Assembly (NCBI RefSeq): GCF_025698545.1
Contig: NC_068576.1
Location: forward strand, 55,774,094-55,838,093
Source: Gossypium raimondii
Taxonomy: Eukaryota > Streptophyta > Magnoliopsida > Malvales > Malvaceae
DNA: 64,000 bases
Direction: 5' to 3'
This document shows positions 10,035-23,500 of the stretch, piece after piece. The notes under the pieces were generated by a model, which saw only the letters and a list, made by a program, of their open reading frames with translations, ran no database searches and was not told the DNA's origin. Position 1 is the first letter of the stretch. Each line of letters starts with the position of its first letter. A program made the translations under genes and the position numbers.

Positions 10035-13000
10035 ATGGACTAGAATCCATTTCAAATCCACATGAAGAGAAGAAATAGGTGGTCACAAGAAGATTACTTG
10101 GCCAGTTGTTATTTGTCCTTTTTCTTTTCTGTTCTGACATTGACAATGTACAATTTGTACTGTAAGGATGTTAAAAGCTGTGAAAATGTATTTGGCCATT
10201 GAATTCTGGCCCTCATGAGGAAAAAAGTGTAGGGGCTCACAACTTAAAAGGAAATCTCTCCTTTATTTCTGTAAAGTTTTAAATTTATGAAATGATAAGG
10301 AATTTCTTTTTGTTTCGAGGATACGTCTCCTTTTGCTTGCATAAATATTGAACATCCATATGTATAATAACAGCAGCATCCTTTTGAATCCAAAATATTG
10401 AATATATTTGCAGAAATTCACTTTTTCCATTACCAAAAACTTCCTCCTGGATTCTATATATCACTTGACAAGCATTTATTTGATTTTATTGAAGTAAAAT
10501 AACTCTAAAAAACAAGGTATATTAATTTCATGAAACATGTTGCATGGATTTTCAAAACATAATCATGTTTAGGGCTCTTCCAATGCTGATATATTTTGCA
10601 GCAGTTTTGTAGGATACGATTTTCATGCATGCATGACATGATAGGTGGCACTGCCTAATTTGATAAACCAAATTAATCATCTAGGTACTAGGATTAGTAA
10701 TTAAATTTATGTTGGAAATCATCATGATAAGGGACAATAATTCTACATGTCTGCTCAGTGCTCACCCTCACAAGTAAAGCAAGAACTACTGCAGCTAATC
10801 ATTCTGCATATATAATCTCTAGCTCCTAGTGAGAAATGGGATTAAATGGGTGAAAAAAAAATTGGGGTTTCTTCAAATGATAAGATAATGTGTTCTGATT
10901 GTACTGGAAAGTTGGTAACTTGAAGAAAATTGACATAATCTGGTCCCCTTTTAAGCCATGGGGTCCAAGATACGGATCTCGCTGCCCTTTCAAAACATGC
11001 CTGTTCCTCTCTAGTTCATATCCTGTCATTTGCTTGTTTTACAACTCAAAGTTTAGCTGTTTAGGTGGACTGTTTCTCAGCCATTGAAATGAGAAAGTTC
11101 TGCACATGCAAACCAGTAAGGATAGGGAGACAGAGACAAATTGTGCTAGTAGAAATTGCCAAGCTTTGATAACATTGCTTTACTGTATCTATATGACCTT
11201 ATTTTTCTTTTCTCTCCTTGCAAGTTGCTACAGGTAGCGGGGGGACCAAAACCTCATACATGCTACTTGTCGCTGCTATTGGTTTTAAGTCACTGTAGTT
11301 AGCTAACATGACATTAAAACTTGTCACAATGTCACAACAACGCTTGTCTCCAAATATTGACATAGATGATGAAATGTGCAATAATGTTTCCAATAGTGTT
11401 TTGAGATCACAAGACAAAAAATTCCTTCTAAATCAGCATAGGCACCTGTCCCCCATGTTACCTCCGTGAGAGGTCTATATTACTAGCTGCAATTCTAGTA
11501 CCAATGTTAATATTACTTCATTTTTCAGCTTTGGGTCATTGCAAAAACCTCATGAACAATGAACAATGCTCTAGTATGGACGGCATTGTATATACATTGT
11601 ATTAGGGCATACAGGGTCTACATCCAATAGCTTTTTTTGACCCTTTTTTACAGTGACATAAAAAGTCTAGACAGCAAAAGAATGACTTTGGATGCTGGGT
11701 TTTTTTGAGGTTTTTTGTTTGTAAAATGAATAGACCAGGAAATTGCGTGATTCAAGTTGATAAGTAGAAAGAAACCAAGACGCTTTTGTTTCCCTTTTCC
11801 GTCTTGTACTTGTCTTCTTCCATGGCCATCATTTGTCGCCATGGGAATCACATGCCATTGAGTTAATGCATGCATATAATCTTTTTGCTTGAAGTTGGAT
11901 AAGGGCACCAATAGAAATTTGTGGTAGCTTGTTAATGAACTATTACAAAATTGAACTCCAAAGCTTCCTGGTTATTAAACGATTAGGTATCTTTTTCTTT
12001 TTTTTGGTGAGGTTTTGACGGTGGAATTGGTAATCGAATCGATTAGGTTATTGGTTTGTCTATTGATTCGATTCAATTAAATAAATCATTAAAGATAAAA
12101 AAACAATTCAACTCAACCATTCGGTTTAATTGATTTATACCGTTTCTCAGATTAATTAGTCTAATGATTTTCTTTAAACTAGTACCCTCGTTGATTCTTG
12201 ATCCGATCGACCAATACGATCCAATTCAAAAAAGCATTGGTTTAAGTGAAAGTTTTTTTTTTTTTTTTTTAAGATTTGAACAAGCTAGTTAGGCTTATTT
12301 TTTATGCAGGGAGTTTATATTTATTGATTTTGTCCCGAAATGAAAAAAAACATAACTTAATAAATCTGAATTTAAATTTGACACAACATAATTTAATTAT
12401 AAAAAAAAGGTAACAATCTAAATTTGTTCAACCCTGGAAACAATCCAAAATTAACTTGAATTCGAAATTATCCGAAATTATTAGAAAAGAAAAATCCTAA
12501 ACTGACCTCAATTTGAAGTAATCAAAACCTAAAATAATATCAACTCATAATGATCCGACCTTAAAAAAAAAAACTGAACCTCGAGATCAAAACCCAAAAT
12601 AACTTGAATTACCCAAACTAAAAATATTCAAAACAAAATGATTTAATAGACCTAATATTTGGGCTTGAATGTATCAAAGAGAAGAATGGGTTTATTAGCT
12701 ATACAAGCCCAAAATAGATAGTATATAAAAGTATACACTTAAAAAATTTGGGCTTACCAATAGCTAATCATAGTTAGTCAAGCCTTACAAATGGAACATC
12801 CATATTGGGTTGGCCATACAATTTAGATTCTTATAGCCTAAAGGAAAATTGCTACTTCAAGTACACAAATGAGGCTAAAGAGATGTACAAGTTAGCAGTA
12901 TATATTTTACTTGGAACTTTCATAAACAAAGGCAAAAGAAACTAAGGACGAGAATGGGATAAATTAGACTTGTTCAAAAGTTAACCTGTTCACTAAAATT

Positions 13001-16000
13001 AGAAAATTCATTTGAAATATGAAAAAAAGTAAACTCGATTAAAATATAAATCGAACTAAAACTCCAGAGCCTGAACTAATCCAACTCCATCCAACCTAAT
13101 TGGGAGAAGAGCAGCACAAATGAAGAAGCAAAACCTGGCAAACCCATCCATGTCAATCAAACTTTTTATTTAGGTAAAGCAATGGTGGCCCCAATGCATA
13201 AACAATATGGCAGTGTTTTAAAGGTAAGCCTATTTTTAATTTTCTCCCAAGTCCCAATAATAGTTATAATCACCATCTTAGCACTGGTGACAATGACTTC
13301 CTTATTGGGTTCATTGCACACAAAATGTGACACTTAAATTAATTATTATAATAAATATTTTAAGAAATCCATACATTTGATTTACGGTTTGATATATCAA
13401 ATTTTACTCTTTAATAATAAGACTTATTTAATTATTAGGTATAAATTTATAAGTTAGTTTGTACATGAAAGTAAAGATGAAAAAATAATTTGCTCCGAAT
13501 AAAGTGATTTGTTTTAAAGAATGGAGGCAAGTTGGGGTTTTATTTGGAAAATGGGTATGAAGTACTTCCATATTCGTTACCCAATCTACAATCTACAATA
13601 AACCTTCAAATATTTAGAGTGAGATATTCTAGGATTATTCTCCATGTTTATATTTTAAGCGAGTTTAGAAAATTGTTTTAGAAGAAGTAGAGGTGAATCA
13701 TAAATTTTTTAAAGGATCAAAGTGTAATTTTATAAAATTTTAAAGAATTAAATGATAAATCTATTATTTTTAAAAGAGCCAAGTCCAAAGCCTACCTCTC
13801 TACCTTCGCCTTGATTTATAGATCAAACTAACTATTAATAAATATCAAATGGGATGAGAGAGGATAGCTAGGGATGTATTTAGCGTCCATGGATCACATT
13901 TTAGCATTCACAGCAAAGACGAGAAAGAATAAAGTATATCAACAATGAAACTGTGATGAATATGTTAAAATGATTACTATGTTTACTCAATTAAAAAAGA
14001 AGCAGCCCAGCATAAGATTAAAAGAGAAAAGAAATGGAAAGAGAAATTGGGTGGTATTATTGAGTCATTTATGAGTTGGGAAAAAGCTTTTGATGAATCG
14101 AAATCAAAGGGTTTAAATTCAGAAAAAATGTGAGACCAAAAGTTGGTAATCTCATTGGAATCAAAAAGAGAAATGAAAACAGAAGACAGGTGGGTATCAT
14201 GTGCCCTTTTACCAACTTTTGGGGTTTAATTAAATACAAATAATATATGAAAATTGATGAAAAGGGACACTCTTCTTTTTCTATATAAAATTGAGAGTGT
14301 GGCCACCTCCTCCTTTGTTCTTGGCCTACTTTGGAATGAACCACTAATTTCTTTTTTTATTTTATTTTTATGTAATGTAACACCACTGCCTAACAAGAAC
14401 AAAGCCAGTAGGTACTTCTTGGCTGGATCAACCTGGCCGAACTGGTTCCTGTTTTAGCCAGTCAGGGTTGCCTCTCAGTTCTGCTATATCTCTCTCTACA
14501 TATATATTATATTAAGACATGTCTGAGATCCCACCTAGAGATGCATGAATGAAATTATGAAGAAAGCTGCAGGAATGGGTTTCATGAACTTCATCAGATT
14601 CAATAAAAGTAAAAAAAAAAAAAAAAGTAGAAGAAGGGACAATCATTCGAAAGTTGCACGAGTTTCCATTGTTTAATCCGTCTCCTTCACACATTTTTCT
14701 TCACCTATTTATTAATTTTTTTGTTAAAAATTTTATTTATTTGTATTGTTAAAAATTGGTGTAGTTGACGAAATAATCAAATAATGATATGTGACGTGCC
14801 ATTTATATCTTATGTTGATATATAAGAATCAATTTTAATAAAAAATAGATAATTTTTTAACAAAATAACTAATTTATTTTTAATTTAACATATATAAATT
14901 AATTTACTTATTTTTTAAATAAAGAAAATAAAATATAATTTAATTCTTAATACAGTGGTTCCATAATACTTTTACTTATTTTAAAGCATGCAGCCATTTG
15001 GATACTATTATGATCACTTTAGCTCGCATTAGGGTTAGTTCATTTCAATATCACAATTTGCACCACTGCCACAATGAACGACTGCAGTTTGGTGGGGTTT
15101 TCATTAATGGCACACACATAAGCTAATAGTTATTATACTTTTTTTCAGATAAAAAACGATTAATTTATTTGTTAAGTAAAACTCACAGATAACTTTTTAA
15201 AAATATGCCTTTTTCAAAGAAAGTTATAGCTAAGAAAGCTTTAAAAAAATTGACGTAGATTAATGCATATTTCAATGGTGACAAGTTGGTGCATGTAATA
15301 TTATTGCAGGATATAATGCTGTGTAAAGGTTAACAGTTTGATAAAGTTCCATTTCTACATACATACATACATACATACATACATGTATGCATGCATATGA
15401 TTTGAGTGTGTAGGTGAACCCCACATCTGATTCATACAGGGATTTAATAATGCAATGCAATTTGTCATTGACAAGGCAACTTGCAAATTAACAACAGAGA
15501 CCATTAATGAATCAATAAGCAAGCAGTACAGAAGGCAGTGGGCAGTTGGTATAGGAATGTCGGCTTGCCTGGCATTTTCCATATGAGTGATGCCAAAATA
15601 TGGCCTGAATTAAATAATAATTTATCATAGTGTTGCAAATTATACTGCTTTTTTTTTTCTTTATGTAAAGGTGGGGACTTGAGTTAATAGCATCAAGGCA
15701 TGATCTTGAAACAGTGGATTTGCTCTCCATATCACACCATGCATGCATTGGAAGTCAAAAAAGTAAAGAATCATATCCATCTATATGAAAATAAATTAAA
15801 AAAAAGTTACATGTAATTCTTATGAGACTGTGGGTTTTGAAAGTTTGGCGTAAGTATGCATTTGTCTTATAGTTTGAAAAGCAAGAAAATACAACCAGAC
15901 ATCCCCTATGCCAAATAGAGAAGAAAAAAATAATTCAATTTCTGGTGGAGTGTCCCTCAGAAAAAAGGTGATTAACGAGAGGTTGGGATTTAAAAAGAAT

Positions 16001-16726
16001 ATGCTGATTGAGGAAGTCTGATTAAAAAGGTGAAAATGCAACCAGATCCCCTATGCCAAATAGAGAAGATGCATTTCATTTCATATAAAGGGTTTATTTT
16101 TTAATTTTTAAATATTTTAATTGAGTTATTAAAATATCATTATAGTAATTTTAGATTTTAATTTGGGAGTTAAATGTCGGTTCGAATTTGACAATGAACA
16201 TATTTAAAATACATGAATTAAATGTGAATACGTGTATTTTATCGCATGAATAGTTTAGATCAAACATGTTAGATATGAGCTATTCGTACAATAGGTACAC
16301 GTGTTATTTAGAATTCGATCAACATGTTTATATATTCTCAACATTAGATTCAAGCTATCATTTGATGCATAAATTGATGACTATACCGATGAAATGACCT
16401 AATTAATATAACACTAACATTTTAAGGGTTCAATTACAATATTTTAAAGTTTCAACTCTAATTTAAAATTTAGACAATAATATGGTGACATTTAGTGAAA
16501 TTAGCCCTATATAATTTAACAATTAAGTTCACATTGATGCTTATATTTTGTTTAGTTTACTTTAATATTTAAACTTAACAATCAAATCTACTTTAATATT
16601 GAACCTACCTTCCATAAATATCATCTTGTAAATTATAGAACAATAATTACATCAATATCATCTTGTAAATTATTCAGAATAAAAGTATCAATTGTTGGGG
16701 GGGGGGGGGGGTCCATCATAAATTGC
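10035..16726. other. Long intergenic region, no gene recognised
   Basis: The first few hundred bases are the MAKR6 3' region. About 12000-12260 is a degenerate GATTCGATT/AACC-type dispersed repeat. About 14700-14970 is one copy of the palindromic MITE listed separately. An (ACAT)n microsatellite lies at about 15357-15384 and a run of 15 G at 16697-16711. The short open frames (at most about 90 codons) lack family resemblance, codon bias or splice context. Confidence 0.5.
14700..14970. repeat. Palindromic MITE, family of about 300 bp (copy)
   Basis: Shares the core order GTTAAAAATTGGTGTAGTTG, GACGTGCCA, then a second arm with AATTAATTTACTTATTTTTT and a CTTAATACAG...ATACTTTTAC end, as in the 38.2, 38.7, 43.0, 50.4 and 56.9-kb copies. 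No clear target duplication could be read here. Confidence 0.5.
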
Positions 16727-16986
16727 CTAAAATTCTGCTTGTTCAACACTATATTTTCCAATATTGCGACCGTAGCTAAATATCCATCTGCCATGGTTGT
16801 CTCTAGCAATCCCAGCTAAGCATGCAAGTTCGATACGAGGTTTCCTTGTACCGTCTATGTTCATTTTGACGCAACCAACTATTAGTGGTTGCGAGGTGTT
16901 TGGTCTGGTTCAGTTTTTAACCTTAACTATTGGTTCTCTATTAACTTTAACATCCATAGCGCAACTCCAAGCCGATCTCACAAGCA
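16727..16986 (-). pseudogene. LINE RNase H domain relic (N-terminal half)
   Basis: The minus strand reads GCVKMNIDGTRKP followed by LAGIARDNHGRWIFSYGRNIG and SVEQAEF, then a TAG at 16729-16727. This is the start of the RNase H domain found at the 3' end of plant non-LTR retrotransposons: W/GxVKLNxDG with the first catalytic Asp, then GGxxRDxxGRW. The rest of the domain is absent and no reverse transcriptase is nearby, so it is a dead fragment. Confidence 0.7.
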
Positions 16987-18782
16987 TACCAAAATTATGA
17001 GGCACATTTAAAAAAATTAATCTAAATATAAGAATCAAAATAAACTTAATTGCTAAATATATTCATTGAAATGAAAAATATACATAATTATAAAAAAATA
17101 TATATTAAACCTAAAAAAGTGATCATCTTGACAAGGACCACTTGCTTACTTTTTTCTTTTTTTTTTTTTATGTATTTAATATTTGTTTTTGGGCATGGGG
17201 AAGTTATAGCTTTATTAGATGGAGACTTAGTAATGAAGTAGTGAAAAGCAAAAGAGTATATAGTGTGGCATGGCGTGTATCCCACAAATCCAAATGCTGC
17301 AAAGTAATGTTGAATTTAAACTATTCCATGTGAGTCTGAGGTGGAAAGTCTTCTACAAGACAATGCCTATTGGTAGATTCCTCCTCCTCCTTCTTCTTCT
17401 TCAAGAAACCCCAAAAATATTGTACATAATGATACCCCTTTTGATAACTTGATTGATAAATGATAAGAGCTCTCACCTCCTCACTTCTTCAACAACCTTC
17501 TCTTTTCCCAACTTGTGGATCTCTTTTTTATTTTCTAAATTCGGATTAATTCTTATTTCATTCGCAACTATTTTGAAGGTTGATTTGTATGTTAAAAAAA
17601 ATTAATTATAGTTGGTAAATTTTTTTGGATCATCTCGCTATAAAAGTTACAAAATGATCATTTAATTAATTATTTTTTCTTTTAATTACCAACTTTTAAA
17701 CATCGACATGACACTCTTAAAATTTGTATAATATCAATTTTAATACTCAACATTTATATATTATGTCGGTTTAGACCCGAGTCTAAAAGATAAAAACAAA
17801 AACAAATCTATCAACTAAATTTGATCGGAAATATACCAAAAATTGAAACATCCAAAAATCTAAGATAATAATTTTCATATTTTCTCATTCTTTTAAAATT
17901 CTCTCAATATCACAAATAAAAGTAAACTACATATAACTCCTTCCCAACCTATAAATAGAAGGATAATGCGCTCGAACTCAAGTCCTCCTGCATTAGTAAC
18001 AATAGTCATACTAATCGAATTAATACTCAATCGACAAATTATTTGTAATTAATATCAATTGACAAAAGGAATGAAAATATATAAATGTAACGTCTTGTTG
18101 GGATTCTCTGTTTGAAATTTCTAAAAGAAAGAAATTTCCAATTGTTACTACATAAAAACTTCTTTATCATTTGGAAAAAGAATCCAATGAAATGAAAGAT
18201 TGATATTTCATCACTAAAAGCCAATTGTTATATATTTTCCTACTTTTGAGCAATCACTTGTCAGGAAAAGCCTTCCTTTTTCTTTTTCTTTTAATGTTTT
18301 AATCAGTAATTTCATTAAAAATAATAATAATTTGATTCTTTTAAAGATTAGTAATTATTTTAATAGGTTGAGAGTTAAATTTAATTATAAAATGACCAAA
18401 TTGATAAAAATATATATATAGATGACTAAATTTATTATTATACCATAAAATTTAAAAAAAACAGTCTTTTTTAATTAAATTTAAATAAATAAATTAAGTA
18501 AGTAAATCAACCAACTACATATAATTAAAACTAATTATTCCACACATAATATTCATAACCTTTGCCAATACAAGCTTGTATTATAATTTACAACTTTGAT
18601 TCGTTTACCTTCATTATGTATTTTTCTAAATATTGATTATCCACGTCATAATTCTGATATATTTATATTGAATATTACGGGTAAATAATAATTGTGTACT
18701 CAAATCTGTATTTCTAAAATTTTGATGTCTCAAATTTAGGGGTCAAAAATTATATTATTTCTTATAAAAACTATTATCGGTA
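16987..18782. other. Intergenic, AT-rich
   Basis: No gene is recognised. Poly-T and TTC-rich tracts at about 17150-17170 and 17385-17405, and scattered fragments of the 'TTACAAAATGATCA' MITE type at about 17640-17700. The small open frames here (60-67 codons) are low-complexity. Confidence 0.45.
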
Positions 18783-18791
18783 AAAAATAAA

Positions 18792-19993
18792 GGATAAATT
18801 ACATTGATAGTCACCCAACTATGCTTAGATATCTTTTTTTTTGGCCACCCAACTTTTAAAACTTTCAAAATGATCACTCAACTAATCAAGTTTTTTTCTT
18901 TTGGGTCCATTTCTGTTAATTGCCATTAAGTATTTAACGGAAGGGTGAGGTGATATTCTAAAAATTGATTTAATAATAAATTTAGCCCTCAACTTTTACA
19001 TATTGTGTCAATTTAGTCACAATTTTAAATGTTAAACACCAAATTGGCTCCAAACCATACCTCATCAAAAAACTGTGGCACCTCAAGAATTTTTTATCAA
19101 ATTGGTACCTTTACTATTTGACTATCCAAGAGATCACACCAAACCATTACAAAAAAGTGATGTGACACTAGTGACCAATTGATAACCAAAAGCGGATAGT
19201 TGAGGAAAAAAGGCTAAAACTTTAGATGTATATCTAAGAAAATTGAGGCTCATTTTGGCAAATCTAAGGTTGGAGTTGAAAAAAGGAGGTCAAAATAATA
19301 GAATGGTGAATTTTTGGTGTCCATCAACAATCGAAGAGTGGAAGTCGATGGTGGTTAGCGGTGGTCATTATGGCGATGTCTTTCGGAATCTAGACTTAGT
19401 AAAAACAACTAAATAGAAAGAAAAAAAAAAGCTAACGAGAATTTAATTACACTAACGAGGCATTAATGAAATGAAGAAAAAAATTAACTGTAGATTAATT
19501 GCAGTAATGAAGTTGAATTAATTTGTAATTTGGCTTTTACGAAAAGTAACTTTGTTTTGAATTTTTTTTTATTTTTAATATTTTTTTAAACGTGAAAGTC
19601 ATGCCATATTTTTTTTCAATTATCTCACTTGTCGTGACTCAATTGGTCATCAATATCATGTCACTTTTGATATCGGTTTAATATGATTTCTTGAGCAGTG
19701 AAATAGTAGAGATAATAGAGGTACAAAATTTATAAAAAAAAATATTTGAGGTACCACAATTGTTTGCTAAAGTATAGTTTAGGGTTAAACTATATTTAAC
19801 TCTTAAAATTATAGCTAAATTGATATAATATATATAAGTTTATTATTATATCAATTTTTGAATTGTTACCTGCCCCTTCTGCCAAATGATTAAGGGCACT
19901 TAACAGAAATGGATCAAAAGAACAAATTTCATTAGCTGAGTGACTAAAAAAGATATTTAAACATAATTGCGTGACCTACAATACAATTTACCC
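18792..19993. mobile_element. Long-TIR MULE upstream of the AAA-ATPase gene
   Basis: A 1202-bp element. The left end GGATAAATTACATTGATAG pairs with the inverted right end GGGTAAATTGTATTGTAGG. Arms of well over 400 bp pair throughout, e.g. TTTTGGGTCCATTTCTGTTA on the left and its near-complement on the right. It is flanked by aaaaataaa (18783-18791) and aagaataaa (19994-20002), a 9-bp target duplication with one mismatch. No transposase. The long arms, GG start and 9-bp TSD point to the Mutator superfamily. Confidence 0.82.
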
Positions 19994-20181
19994 AAGAATA
20001 AATATAAATATAAAAAAACCAGACCAAAAAAGAAAAGACATAAAAAAGGAGAGAAGCCGGTTACCGGTAAAGTCAAAAAGGAAAAGCAAAGCAAAAAAGC
20101 AAAAGTGAAAAAAATTTTCTCGTTTGTTTTTTTCCCGGGAAAGTTAGCATCCTTCTCCTTTAGTACATTATTATAGCATGC

Positions 20182-20190
20182 TATAAATAG
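20182..20190 (+). promoter_or_regulatory. TATA box of the AAA-ATPase gene
   Basis: TATAAATAG, 385 bp before the ATG. It predicts a leader of about 360 nt with pyrimidine-rich stretches and a short (TA)n run just before 20460. The nearest transposon end (19993) is about 190 bp upstream. Confidence 0.5.
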
Positions 20191-20574
20191 TTGAAGGGAG
20201 GCCGTCCCTCAAAAGCTAATGGTTTAGTCATTTACCTGTCAAAACCCCTTTTAGACCATCGTTTTTTTCGGCCTAATATATATATCCTAAATTCTTTCTC
20301 TTTTCTCTCATTCACTACTTTAATACCCAACAACAACAATAACCCTTATTTTTTTTTTCCTTCGTTGAATCTCCCTCTCCCATCATCCATTTTCTTCTTT
20401 CTCGAAACTTCTTTCCTGGGTTTTTCTTTTTATTTGTTTATATATATATATATATAAATGTATATTTGGATGTTGTTGTTAAAAGAATCATATTTGTATC
20501 TGTCAAGATAGAGAACAAAGGAGGAAGAGCAGGAAAGGTGATTTTTTTTTTGTTTTGTTTTGTAAGATAGGGGA

Positions 20575-23500
20575 ATGGAGCAAAAGGGGATATTGTTGTC
20601 AGCTTTGAGTGTTGGGGTTGGAATTGGTGTTGGCCTTGGATTGGCTTCAGGGCAAACTGTAAGCAAATGGGCTGGGAACAACACCATTGCAGATGATGGT
20701 ATTACAGGGGAGCAGATTGAGCAAGAACTTATGAGACAAGTTATAGATGGAAAGCTTAGCAAGGTTTCCTTTGATGATTTTCCTTATTACCTTAGGTAAG
20801 CCAATGATGGGTCTTTGTTCTTTTCTTTTTTGGTTTATGATCTTTTCATTACATGATTTGCATTAGTTTTCTGTTTTTACATCCATGTAGGTCTTAAAAG
20901 GATATTGTGAAATAAAAATTTGTTTTTTCTTATCTTTGTTTATAATGAAGATGAAAGGATAAAAGGATTTGTGCCATACTGCCTTCATTTGTTCTTGTGT
21001 GTTTGACATTGGTCCCCCCAGTGTAGAAAGAGGAGAACAAAAAGGTGTTGGTTTTAGTATGTATTAAGCACCATGTGCATGGTCTGGTATGGAGATATTC
21101 TTTGCACATGCTACTAACAACTATTAACACCCGTGATCTTTTGCTTTTTGGCTGCTGATTTTTTTTTTTTGGGGGGGGGGGTTAAAGCTTTTTCCTTGTA
21201 TTTTGATTAATCTATTTATCCTTTTTTTTTCCTGGCTGGGGATAATCAAGATTCAAGATGCTTCATTTGATTTCTTTTCAAAATTCCCATTTTGAGTTGT
21301 TCTCTGGAGATGTACAATTTTGGATCATATATGGGCCATGGAATCTGTTATTGTTTTTCCATTTTTGTGCTGGTGCAGGCTGTGGAATATTATTTTATGT
21401 GACGTCGTGAATGTTAAGCAGACAGATCTGTATTGATTCTTCAACATGATAATGCCAATTGCATAGTGTTTGAACATATCAATATTTATTTAATGATTTC
21501 AGGTTAGGATATAGACTATTTTTGGGCAGTCTTAGATCTTGAACTCCATGAAAGCTGCAGGTTTTGCTCTGGCTTTGAATATTCCTTTATTTTATTTTAT
21601 CTTGAGGGATTTCCACCCCTTGATGACTGCTTTCAGGCCTTTTAATTCTATTTGCACATCAATTAAGTTTATTTATCCACTAAATAACTACTCTATGCAC
21701 ATACACGTACTACTAGAAGTTTAAGGAATTCATTCCAATCCTTTCAAATAATTGTATGAGTTAACAGGTTTTCTTAATCCCATCAATATATTATGTATTA
21801 ATTTTTAGGCAAAGTTCTATAATAGTTTCACAAATTCACTCCTCCTTTGGATGGTGTTTTAATACAGTGAAAGAACTCGGGCGTTATTGACTAGTACTGC
21901 ATATGTGCAATTAAAACACAGTGATGTCTCTAGGCACACGCGGAACCTTTCTCCTGTCAGCAAAGCTATTTTGCTCTCAGGACCTGCTGGTATGTTTCTG
22001 GAATTGTTTCTCTAATTCTATATTAAGATATTCATCTTTTGGAGTTCATTTTTAACTTAAAGTGCTACCCTTTGTTCTTGTGAAGAGCTTTACCAGCAAA
22101 TGCTTGCCAAGGCTTTGGCACATTACTTTGAATCAAAGCTACTGCTTTTGGACATTACTGATTTTTCTCTTAAGGTGAATAGACACAACTTTTGTTGTCA
22201 TTAGGTTTCTACTGTCATAAAGTCCTACTTATTCTTTCTACAATTTCATTGTCACAGATGCAGAGCAAATACGGTTGTACCAAGAAAGAATTTGTAAGTT
22301 ATTTTATTTTTTATTTTATATAAACTCCATGCAAGCATTTGACATGGTTGTGTTTGTCTATGAAATTGAGTGTTGCGGATGAAAGTTCAACAATTTAACC
22401 CTTTCAAGTGCATTTCTTGAGTTAATTCAATCTTATTAATTTGTAGTCAATACAATAACTACCATGCACATCACACCCTAATTTAGTTTCATCTTTTGCA
22501 GGCTTTGAAGAGGTCCATCTCAGAGATGACTCTAGAGCGAATGAACGGCTTGTTTGGTTCCTTTTCGCTCCTATCGCCAAGAGAAGAAACAAATGGTATT
22601 CTTTCAACATGTAAACTGTATTTATTCACTGAAGAATATTGCCTCCTTAGATTCTCATTTTTCTGCATTTTGATTCTCTGCTGAATCCTGCTTAGGCAGT
22701 CATGGTTTTATTTTTGAGTTGTCATCAAGACTATGTTAGAAAATCTGCTTGGTTTTAGTATTTAATTATCATCTTAATCTTTTACATCATGTTGGTTTTT
22801 CATTTTCTAAAACATTATTTGACCATAGTTTTAATCAAGATTTTTCTTACAGGTACATTACGTCGACCTGGTAGCGCTATTGATATTAAGTCCAGGTGAT
22901 TGCTTTTATCCTTCAACTTTCCCATTTTCATGGAACAAGAATATAAAGTGGTTATTATACTTCGTGGGCTGGTTGTTACTGCTGGATCAGAGATGAGGTG
23001 TCCCCTATAACATTCTCCTTCATATATTTGCAGGGCTGTGGAAGGTTCAAACAATCATCCAAAACTCCATAGAAATTTCTCTGCAGCATCTGATATGAGT
23101 AGCATCTCTTCGGCTTCTGTCACAAATCCAGGTTACCCTTTGTATATCTTCTTTAGTTCCGTATGGAAAGCTTAAAGATTTGTATGATATCATCAAGTTA
23201 TTGCAGTCAAGAGTTAAAAAGGAAAAAAGAAAAATAGTTGATTCTTCTGATCATCCTTTCATAGACCTTCTGTTCAAATAACTTACATATTCTGCGTAGT
23301 TAGCTCAGTGAACTCCTCTTACTTACCTGGTTGAATTGTTACCTGATAGTTTGGATTTATTGGAGTGTAATGAAATTGTATTTTGCCAAAGGTGAACTCA
23401 ACTGATGATTGCTCTATAAGTTCCTCCTTATTATATTCTAGTGTCTGATAGAGTACTCAATCCTTTAAAGTGAAGTGAATCTTCTAGGCTTCATGCATAA

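Noticed and set aside
15355-15748. Overlapping minus-strand frames of 62-78 codons
   Set aside because: Built partly on the (ACAT)n microsatellite; no family, no splice context.
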